Origin: Rugosimonospora acidiphila
GTDB lineage: Bacteria; Actinomycetota; Actinomycetes; Mycobacteriales; Micromonosporaceae
Reading direction: 5' to 3'
Length of the DNA stretch: 29,375 nt
Assembly: GCF_039543385.1 (NCBI RefSeq)
Contig: NZ_BAABJQ010000055.1
Span: 1 to 29,375 of the forward strand
In this document: piece after piece, positions 1 through 6,265 of the stretch
How positions within the stretch are numbered: position 1 is the first letter of the stretch
Layout: every line of letters begins with the position of its first letter
Notes under the pieces: generated by a model
The model's input: the letters and a program-made list of their open reading frames with translations, nothing else
What the model was told of the DNA's origin: nothing
Databases searched by the model: none
Made by a program: the position numbers and the translations under genes

Positions 1-2090
1 AGGACCCGGCTCGCGGTCTGGATGATGCAGCTGGAGATCTGGTGCTCGATCGCGCGTGGGTTGATGATCTGCCCCTGGTCCTGGGCCACGGTCACCTCGG
101 TGAGCAGCACCTGGCCCGTTGCCGGGGTTACCTGCAGCTTGACCACCCCGGCCGCGTAGGTGCCGTCGCGCAGGACGAACGCGATGCCCTGCCCGGTGAC
201 CGTGCCGTTGCTCGTGCTCGCGTCCGGCTTGGGCGAGGGCCGCGACTCCCACTTGCCCGCCTTCGCCGCCGCCTGCAGGACGGCGATCGCCCGCGGATCG
301 GTAAGGTACCGCAGGCGCAGTTCGAGCGGGTCTTGTCCAGCCGCGGCTGCGATTTCGTCGACGAACGCCTCCTGCGCGAAGGTGATCTGGTACTGGCCAG
401 GTGAGCGCAGGAAGGTGGTGCGGATGCCGAACGGGTACGGCGAGGTGCCCGCGCCGAACTCCGGCATCTGGTGCACGAGCTCCAACAGGTTCGGGAACTG
501 GTACAGGTCGGGACCCGTCCAACTCCCGACCGGCACCCGGGTGGTCGAGGTCTGCACGCCGACCAGAATCGGCCCGAGCAAGGTGCCGTCGTTGTTGGGC
601 GCCATGAAAGCCTCGTGCTTCCAGGCGACGATGTTGCCGGACTCGTCGAACCCGGCCGCCATGTCGTGAAGGGTGCCGGGGCCGTGCGGCTCCCAGATGT
701 GCTCGTCCTGGCGGCTCCACTGCACGCGCACCGGCTTGCCCAGCTCCCGGGACAGGAACACCGCCTCCGAGGCCGCGTCATCGTAATTCGAGGACAGGCG
801 CCCGTAGCAGCCGGCGCCATCGAACCAGAGCACCTCCACCTGCTCGACGGAGGCGTTCAACATCTGCGCGACGGCGTTGCGCAGACCCTGCGGGTACTGG
901 GTGGCGGACCAGACCGTGACCCGGCCGTCGGAGCGCACGTCGGCCACGCCGCAGCTCGGCCCGATCATGCCGTGGTTCTCGAACGGGGTCTGGTACGTCG
1001 TCTGCATGGCGTTGGCGGCCGAGCCGAAGGCGCCGTCGAAGTCGCCCTGGCTGGCATGGGTCATGACATTCGCCGGTATCGCGCGCATCGTGGCCGGCCA
1101 GTCTTCGGTGGTGGGCAGGCCGTTCCAGTCCGACCAGGTGACCGGCAGGTTGGCCGCTCCCTTGATCGCGTCCCACTCCTGCTTCGCGACCACCGCCACC
1201 AGGTTGCCCAGCCGCACCACCTGCGCGTTGCTCCCGGCCGGCAGCTCACCCACCGACACGACGGTGGAGCCGATCCCCTTGGGATGGATGACGCGGGCAT
1301 GGAGCATGTGCGGGACCGTGACGTCCTGGACGAACGTGGTCTTCTGGCTGACCTTGTCCACGATGTCGACGCGCGGAATCGACTTGCCGACCAGCTTGTA
1401 CTCGGTGAACGGCTTGGGCGTGGCACCGACGGTCGTGCTCTGGCCGTTGATCACGATCGGCGTCACCGCGGTGAGCGCCTTGCCGTGCACCAGCTGGCCG
1501 TAGCTGACCTTCTTCGAACTGTCGCCCTTCGAACCGTGCCCCTTCGAGCCGTGCCCCTTAGAACCATGGCCCTTTGAACCGTGGCTCTTCGGATCCTGGC
1601 GGACGCTGACCACACCGTTTTCGACCGTGAGCTCACTTACCGGAGCGTGCAACTTCTTGGAGGCCAGGGACAGCAGGGTGGCCCTGGCTTCGGCGGCGAT
1701 CAGCCGGGCCTGCGTGCCCGCCCTGGCGATGGTGGTGCTGCCGGCCGTGACGCCCTGGTCCGGGGTGACGTTCGTGTCGCCCATTATCAGGGTGACCTTG
1801 TCGAACGCGACGTCGAGTTCCTCGGCCACGATCTGCGCGAGCGCGGTCCGGTTTCCCTGACCCAGTTCGACGTGTCCGGTGCGCCAGGTGACGCTGCCGT
1901 TGGCTTGGACTGTCAGCCACGTGGAGAGGTCGGTCAGGACGGGGGTGGGGAAGGGCATGCCCGTCGCCGCCGCCTGGGCGACCGACGGCCGGAGCGCGAC
2001 CGGTACCGCCGCCGACATCACGACCAGGGCCCCGCCGGCCTTGAGCAGGCCGCGTCGACTGATCATCCGGGGCTCTTCTTTAATGCTCAT
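1..2090 (-). CDS. Molybdopterin-binding subunit of a xanthine dehydrogenase/isoquinoline 1-oxidoreductase-type hydroxylase (3' end outside window)
   Basis: Large, Mo-cofactor subunit of a molybdenum hydroxylase (COG1529/IorB-like); such enzymes hydroxylate aldehydes or N-heterocycles. About 696 codons are visible and the frame stays open to the left edge. The family usually has 700-770 residues, so only the C-terminus is missing. The N-terminus (MISRRGLLKAGGALVVMSA) is a twin-arginine signal, so the enzyme is probably exported already folded. Recognisable blocks include GHVELGQGNRTALAQIVAEE and, near the edge, QDQGQIINPRAIEHQI. The ATG lies inside the end of the 2Fe-2S subunit gene (11-nt overlap), implying translational coupling. 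Oddity: a Gly-Ser-Lys-Gly-His repeat near 1515-1590 is inserted just before the conserved SYGQLV block. No FAD subunit gene is next to it. Family assignment is firm; the substrate is unknown. Confidence 0.88.
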   Translation of the reverse strand, partial: MSIKEEPRMISRRGLLKAGGALVVMSAAVPVALRPSVAQAAATGMPFPTPVLTDLSTWLTVQANGSVTWRTGHVELGQGNRTALAQIVAEELDVAFDKVTLIMGDTNVTPDQGVTAGSTTIARAGTQARLIAAEARATLLSLASKKLHAPVSELTVENGVVSVRQDPKSHGSKGHGSKGHGSKGHGSKGDSSKKVSYGQLVHGKALTAVTPIVINGQSTTVGATPKPFTEYKLVGKSIPRVDIVDKVSQKTTFVQDVTVPHMLHARVIHPKGIGSTVVSVGELPAGSNAQVVRLGNLVAVVAKQEWDAIKGAANLPVTWSDWNGLPTTEDWPATMRAIPANVMTHASQGDFDGAFGSAANAMQTTYQTPFENHGMIGPSCGVADVRSDGRVTVWSATQYPQGLRNAVAQMLNASVEQVEVLWFDGAGCYGRLSSNYDDAASEAVFLSRELGKPVRVQWSRQDEHIWEPHGPGTLHDMAAGFDESGNIVAWKHEAFMAPNNDGTLLGPILVGVQTSTTRVPVGSWTGPDLYQFPNLLELVHQMPEFGAGTSPYPFGIRTTFLRSPGQYQITFAQEAFVDEIAAAAGQDPLELRLRYLTDPRAIAVLQAAAKAGKWESRPSPKPDASTSNGTVTGQGIAFVLRDGTYAAGVVKLQVTPATGQVLLTEVTVAQDQGQIINPRAIEHQISSCIIQTASRV

Positions 2091-2604
2091 CGTCGGCTCC
2101 TTCGGCCATCAGCTTGGCGGCGCGCTGGACCGCTTTGATGATGGCGTCGTAGGTGCCGCACCGGCACAGGTGCGCCGACGGTCCCGAGGTGCTGAACGCG
2201 GTCATGATGTCGCTGACCGACGGGTCGGGGTTGCTAGCGAGCAGGTTAGCGGCGGTAATCATCATCCCGTTCTGGCAGTAGCCGCACTGCGGGACCTGCT
2301 CCTCGATCCAGGCCTGCTGGATCGGGTGCAGGTCCACATGCCGAAGCTTCTTGGCCTCCGCCCAGGCCGCCGGCAGTCCCTCCACCGTCGTGATGCTCTG
2401 CCCGTCGAAGTCCGAGACGGGCTTCACGCAGGAGCGCCTCGACGCGTTGTTCGCCAGCACCGAACAGGCACCACACTGCTCCAGGCCGCAGCCGAACTTC
2501 GGCCCGGTCAGGCCGAGCTCTCCGCGCAGCACGTACAGCAGCGGCGTGTCAGGTGACGAGGTGACCTTCTCCTTCTTGCCATTCACGACCAGCTCGATCG
2601 CCAT
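2080..2604 (-). CDS. (2Fe-2S)-binding subunit of the molybdenum hydroxylase
   Basis: Small electron-transfer subunit (174 aa, IorA/CoxS-like) that carries electrons from the Mo site of the partner encoded directly downstream. The N-terminal plant-type ferredoxin domain has CGLEQCGACSV plus a later Cys (RRSC). The C-terminal four-helix domain has CGYCQNGM and LCRCGTY. Together these supply the eight cysteines for two [2Fe-2S] clusters. I chose the ATG at 2604 because GGAGG lies 6 nt upstream (2611-2615) and the protein then begins at the normal family N-terminus (MAIELVVNGK). A longer in-frame extension to 2763 is low-complexity and lacks a ribosome site. There is no signal peptide, so export would be by hitchhiking on the Tat signal of the large subunit. 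The gene overlaps that subunit by 11 nt. Confidence 0.92.
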   Translation of the reverse strand: MAIELVVNGKKEKVTSSPDTPLLYVLRGELGLTGPKFGCGLEQCGACSVLANNASRRSCVKPVSDFDGQSITTVEGLPAAWAEAKKLRHVDLHPIQQAWIEEQVPQCGYCQNGMMITAANLLASNPDPSVSDIMTAFSTSGPSAHLCRCGTYDAIIKAVQRAAKLMAEGADDEH

Positions 2605-2899
2605 GCACAACCTCCGTCTGTAGAGAAAGTGGCTGACCCGCGTGCGGGCCGAACCCCTGCTGCCCATAACAACCGTCGTCAGACGATCGTCATCTCGCCT
2701 TCGTTCCCTTCGGTCGGCGGGCTCCGACCCAGAGGCACGTACACGGCCGCCACCCTGGTTCAATCGAGGCAGTCACTGTTACTAACATGTGTTTATTCGT
2801 GACTTTCGGTAGCAACATTCGATCGCCCATAGAGCCGCCTCCACGAGCCGTGCACCGCCCGGTGGTGCTGGTGGCGGGGCTTGGGCCGAGGCGCGGCGG
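2605..2899. promoter_or_regulatory. Upstream region of the hydroxylase operon with an AT-rich palindromic segment
   Basis: No credible gene. An AT-rich island near 2771-2815 stands out from the GC-rich surroundings. It contains the perfect palindrome TGTTACTAACA (2777-2787), flanked by AGTCAC (2771-2776) and its complement GTGACT (2799-2804). This looks like a promoter/operator about 170 nt upstream of the minus-strand start at 2604. The regulator is unknown and no TetR/MarR gene is adjacent. Confidence 0.35.
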
Positions 2900-3170
2900 G
2901 GCTCTGTTGCATCGAGCGTTGGCAAGCTCGAGGCAGACTTGAGTAGTGGCTTCATCGTCCTGCCGTCGCCAGTGGTCGCCGCCGAGGTCGGCGTTCGCCG
3001 GGTTCCGGTTTCCGTCTGAGGTGATCGTCGTCGCGGTCCGCTGGTATCTCCGGTTCAACCTGTCCTACCGGGATGTCGAAGAACTCCTGGTCGAGCGCGG
3101 TGTCGAAGTCGATCACGTCACGATCTACCGGTGGGTACAACGCTTCTCGCCGCTACTGGCTTACGCAGCC
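2900..3170 (+). pseudogene. IS6-family element remnant: left inverted-repeat end and truncated transposase
   Basis: GGCTCTGTTGCA at 2900-2911 matches the typical outer end of IS6-family elements. From the GTG at 2946 the frame reads FRFPSEVIVVAVRWYLRFNL, then SYRDVEELLVERGVEVDH and VTIYRWVQRF. This is the N-terminal zinc-finger/HTH region of IS6 transposases. Similarity stops after roughly 75 residues (LLAYAARSPRR), before any catalytic DDE residue, and the sequence changes to an unrelated gene remnant. The element is inactive and no right end is visible. Confidence 0.8.
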
Positions 3171-3204
3171 CGGTCCCCGCGCCGGTCGCACCCACACCCA
3201 CGCT

Positions 3205-3554
3205 CACGCCTGGGCGCGGAAGATAAGTTCATTCGACGCCATCGCCTTCGTCACTCCGGAATACAACGGCTCAGTCCCCGGCGCGCTGAAGGACGCCATC
3301 AACTTCTTGTACGCCGAGTGGAACGACAAGGCGACCGGGTTCGTCGGCTACGGCATCCAGGGCGGTATCCGCGCCGTCGAGCACCTGCGGCAGATCCTGA
3401 GCGATCTGGCGGTTATCGGCAGACGCTCAACGGTTGCCTGACGTTCGCCGAGGATTTTCAGGACCACACCCGCTTCACCCCCGGCGACCCTCAGCCCAAG
3501 AACGTCACCGCCATGCTCGACGAGCTGGTCGCACACGCCACGAAACTCAGGTGA
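3205..3554 (+). pseudogene. 3' remnant of an NADPH-dependent FMN reductase, frameshifted
   Basis: One frame reads FDAIAFVTPEYNGSVPGALK, then DAINFLYAEWNDKATGFVGY. This is the flavin-binding core of NADPH-dependent FMN reductases (flavodoxin-like fold). Near 3415-3425 the homology moves to another frame, which reads QTLNGCLTFAEDF, then FTPGDPQPKNVTAMLDELV and ends at 3554; this matches the family C-terminus. The N-terminal half is replaced by the IS6 remnant. The gene therefore has both a 5' truncation and an internal frameshift and should not make a working enzyme. Confidence 0.7.
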
Positions 3555-3824
3555 GCGACTGGCCTGGATGCGATCGCCCGCTGGACCGTGGCGTGGTGGA
3601 TGCTCTTCCTTCCGGCTATCGGGATGGCAGATGACCGTGTGGGACTGTACGTAGCCGGCGGCGGCGATGATCTCCGCGAATAGGGGCGACATGACGCCCG
3701 TGGGCGCCGAGCGGCGGGGTTTCCGTGAAGAATTCTTCTGGCATAGCGTCGGATCCGGGGTGAGTCGTTCGTAGAACAGGCGAGAGGCGGCCGGACGAGG
3801 CCGCCGGGACAAGGGAGTCATGGG
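3555..3824. other. Intergenic, no gene recognised
   Basis: Open frames here have no recognisable domain. A minus-strand stretch near 3610-3690 (LFAEIIAAAGYVQSHTVICH) looks mildly protein-like but could not be assigned. The right end (3811-3817, AAGGGAG) is the ribosome site of the following YCII gene. Confidence 0.4.
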
Positions 3825-4199
3825 ATGACCCGGTACTTGATTTCGTTCAGTGACGGCGCGATGGACCACATCCCCGACGAGGAGTGGGCCGACGTGGGCA
3901 AGGCCTCGCACGCGGTGGTCAAGGAGGCTGTGAACGCCGGCGTGTGGGTGTTCGGCGCGGGACTCGAACGCCAGAGGGCGAGCGTCGTGGCCACGGACGG
4001 GATCGTCACCGACGGCCCTTACCCGGAGACCAAGGAGGTCATTGGCGGGTTCTCGGTCGTCGACGTGGCCTCACGCGAAGAGGCGCTGGCGTGGGCTGCC
4101 AAGATTGCCGCCGGTTGCCGCTGTGCGCAAGAGGTCCGGGAGCTCATGTCCGACCCTGAACAAGACGCGATGCTCCGCCAGGCTGACAGGCGAGGGTGA
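3825..4199 (+). CDS. YCII-related (DGPF) domain protein
   Basis: Small single-domain protein of 124 aa resembling the YCII/DGPF family (PF03795), a dimeric alpha-beta barrel-like fold often encoded next to ECF sigma factors. The start MTRYLISFSDGAMDHIPDEE and the motif VTDGPYPETKEVIGGFSVVD, which includes the family DGP(F/Y) signature, are typical. AAGGGAG at 3811-3817 is 7 nt from the ATG. It appears intact although both sides are occupied by degraded genes, and no sigma-factor partner is next to it. Biochemical role is unknown for most of the family; some members bind small molecules. Confidence 0.85.
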   Translation: MTRYLISFSDGAMDHIPDEEWADVGKASHAVVKEAVNAGVWVFGAGLERQRASVVATDGIVTDGPYPETKEVIGGFSVVDVASREEALAWAAKIAAGCRCAQEVRELMSDPEQDAMLRQADRRG

Positions 4200-4317
4200 C
4201 ATCCCGACGATGTCTGATCGAGGAAGACCCGTTACGTTAGGGCAAGACTTGCGTGAACCGCGATTGACGAAGCGGATCCGCGCATCGACCTGAACTAGGA
4301 CGCCGTGGCGGTGACCC

Positions 4318-4369
4318 CGGGGATCGGGCGTGAAGCGAAGCCCGGCCCCCGGGCCCGGTCGGATCCCCG
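4318..4369. terminator. GC-rich hairpin downstream of the YCII gene
   Basis: CGGGGATC (4318-4325) is complementary to GATCCCCG (4362-4369). The intervening sequence contains further GGGC/GCCC pairing. There is no T-tract. It could be a terminator for the upstream gene or part of a lost mobile-element end. Confidence 0.3.
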
Positions 4370-4419
4370 CAACCACTGAGCACCTCAGCGGAGCGACAGC
4401 CGCCCATCGCGGCTGCAGG

Positions 4420-4919
4420 TAATCGCGGATGCCGGCGGTGGACGGCATCGAGGCCGCGCGGCTGATCTGTGCCCGGGCCGAGTGCCGGGTCATCATGCTG
4501 ACCACCTACGACCGCGACGACTACGGCTACGACGCCCTCTACGTCGGGGCCAGCGGGTTCCTCCTGAAGAGCGTGCGCCGGGACGACCCCGTGCACGCGG
4601 TACGGGTGGTGGCGGCCGGCGAGTCGCTGCTGGCCCCGACGGTTACCAAGCGGCTGATCGCCGACCTCATCCGGCACCGGCGCGAGGGCGGCGGGCTGGA
4701 CGGCCGGACGTGCTGACCGGCCGGGAGCGGGAGGCCCGGCGGCTGCTCGGGCGCGGACTGTCCAACGCGGAGCTCGCCGCCGCACTGACGGTCAGCGAGC
4801 ATACGGTCAAGACGCACGTCAGCAACGTGCTGAGCGAGCTGGGCCTGCGCGACTGGGGGCAGGCGGTCATCGCCGCGTACGAGTCGGGCCTGATGACGCC
4901 CGGCGCGCCGGCGGCCTGA
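4420..4919 (+). pseudogene. NarL/LuxR-type response regulator, 5'-truncated and frameshifted
   Basis: The first frame (from 4429) carries the second half of a receiver domain: MPAVDGIEAARLI, then CRVIMLTTYDRDDYGYDALY and GASGFLLKSV with the conserved Lys. An in-frame stop at 4420 and unrelated upstream sequence show that the N-terminal half, including the phospho-accepting Asp, is gone. After GGGLDGRTC the frame stops at 4716. The LuxR HTH continues in another frame: LTGREREARRLLGRGLSNAE, then LTVSEHTVKTHVSNVLSELG, to a stop at 4919. A small indel near 4700-4710 separates receiver and DNA-binding parts. No sensor kinase gene is nearby. Confidence 0.82.
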
Positions 4920-5024
4920 ACGCGGCCTGGCCGAACCCCGCGCCTGGCTGGACGCGGCGACTGACTGGACGCGGGACTAGGTCGCGGGAGGGAGCCGGCC
5001 GGCACAATTCCCTCGCGGCCCGAA

Positions 5025-5390
5025 TACCCGAAGCCGACCGGCTGATTCGCGCCCCGCAGTACCGGCCCACCCTGGTCGATCCCGATCGCGGACATCTGCG
5101 CCGTCGACGCCAGCAGGATCCCGCCACCCCGATCACCCAGCTGCTTAAAGAAAATCAGAAAGCTGGGCTACCACCACCTGGATCACCACCGCCCAAGCCG
5201 AGGAACTACCTCGCTTGCACGCCTTCACCCGCGGACTGACCAAGACCGCGACGCCATCAGCAACGCTCTCACCCACAACCACCACAACGGCACCACCGAA
5301 GGCGTCAACACCAAAACCAAGCTGCTGAAACGCCAGCTGTACGGACGCGCCGGCTTCGACCTCCTCCGACACCGCATCCTGCTCGGCTAA
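5025..5390 (+). pseudogene. ISL3-family transposase remnant
   Basis: Two blocks of an ISL3 transposase survive in shifted frames. The first, ending near 5170, reads HLRRRRQQDPATPITQLLKE and reaches KLGY only if one A of the A-run near 5150 is dropped. After a deletion the C-terminal block follows: TTAQAEELPRLHAFTRGL, then (one base missing near 5240) DQDRDAISNAL, TTEGVNTKTKLLKRQLYGR and LLRHRILLG, with a stop at 5388-5390. The block NGTTEGVNTKTKLLKR holds the usual C-terminal Glu of the family. Multiple frameshifts make it inactive. Confidence 0.72.
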
Positions 5391-5460
5391 CCTCACCCGC
5401 CGTTACCACCGAAGTGCGACAGAACAGAAAATCGGATAGCCCATTCACTGTGGGTGGCCC

Positions 5461-5490
5461 TGTTGTGGACGCCGACGAGCGTCCACAACA
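5461..5490. repeat. Perfect 12-bp inverted repeat
   Basis: TGTTGTGGACGC (5461-5472) and GCGTCCACAACA (5479-5490) are exact reverse complements with a 6-nt loop. No T-tract follows. It sits just after the ISL3 remnant in a region with no gene, so it could be a terminator or an old element end. Confidence 0.6.
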
Positions 5491-5854
5491 AGGCAGTGGA
5501 TCAGGTGTGGGTGGCCGTCCACGTTTCGTAGTTCGGGAACAGATCCAGGAGGACATCGACGCTATAGACCGCGCCGGCGTTATCGCTGGTCCTCAGGTCA
5601 TCACCGTTGCTTGGGCGCGCATGACGGCCAAGGCGTCGGCTCTTCGCGATCCTGGCAATGTCGGTGAGGTCGGTCAGTGAGCCATTCCGCGCAACGGTCA
5701 GGTCGCGAGAGCGCCACGGTGTGATTCCCGGAAGATGCCAGGCGCGTCGGCTCGACCGATGCGACCGCGTGCACGAAGGTATCGAGGTGCTCACCCGCCA
5801 TTCATTCGGCCTTGCCAGGTACGCTGCTCACCGCGAAGTTCCGGCAACGACTAC
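5491..5854. other. Gene-poor stretch between transposase remnants
   Basis: No supported gene. A minus-strand frame from about 5794 to 5501 (GITPWRSRDLTVARNGSLTD, then LTDIARIAKSRRLGRH) has a protein-like composition and may be a decayed gene, but it could not be assigned to a family. Confidence 0.3.
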
Positions 5855-6055
5855 GTGACCATCGACGGGGGGTTTGGTCGAGACTGGTGTGCCATCACCG
5901 ACCTGGTCACACCGCTGGCCGAACGCGGGATCGTGTTGTCCCGAGAGCAGGTGTTCCGCCTGGTCACCCAACCGCCGCTGGGTGCCGATGAAACAACCTC
6001 GCCGCGTTGTGTGACATCCTCAGCTGCACCCCGAACGACCTGATCGAGATCGAGG
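5855..6055 (+). pseudogene. XRE-type helix-turn-helix regulator remnant
   Basis: The first frame reads ITDLVTPLAERGIVLSREQV, then FRLVTQPP; after a frame change near 5985 a second reads LAALCDILSCTPNDLIEIE. Joined, these match the compact Cro/C1-type HTH proteins of actinobacteria (tdLvplLaErGi.LS..QVfRLVTqPPerLn...LaALCDILdCTPnDLIe). The central segment is broken by an indel, and the C-terminus runs directly into an IS5 remnant. Probably non-functional. Confidence 0.6.
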
Positions 6056-6059
6056 TGGT

Positions 6060-6172
6060 CAACACCGCAGGTGTCGGCGAGGACCTGCACGTCGACGCCG
6101 TGCCGCTTGTGCTTGCCCGAGTAGTAGGGCCGTCCTCGGCGAGCATCGTCCACTACACGAGCCTGCCGTGAC
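6060..6172 (-). pseudogene. IS5-family transposase fragment
   Basis: On the minus strand the sequence reads VVDDARRGRPYYSGKHKRHG, then VDVQVLAD. The (R)PYYSGKHKRHGxxVQVxAD block is diagnostic of DDE transposases of IS5-type elements. Only about 35 residues survive, with no ends or second and third catalytic regions. It abuts the XRE remnant. Confidence 0.65.
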
Positions 6173-6182
6173 TGTCTGCGCG

Positions 6183-6224
6183 CCCGCCGCCGGCGGGTCC
6201 GTTGCGGGACCGGCCGGCGGCGGG
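6183..6224 (-). terminator. Strong nested hairpin after the GH127 gene
   Basis: CCCGCCGCCGG (6183-6193) pairs perfectly with CCGGCGGCGGG (6214-6224). Inside it, GGTCC (6196-6200) pairs with GGACC (6207-6211). It starts about 42 nt downstream of the minus-strand stop at 6266. Without a T-tract it resembles the stem-only terminators common in actinomycetes. Confidence 0.6.
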
Positions 6225-6265
6225 ATCGTCCGCCCGTGTACGCCCGGGCTGTTGCGCGCGACTGG

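Noticed and set aside
471..1577. Plus-strand 368-codon frame opposite the molybdenum hydroxylase
   Set aside because: It is the shadow of the minus-strand molybdopterin subunit, whose translation carries family motifs; the plus-strand product is Arg/His-rich without any domain.
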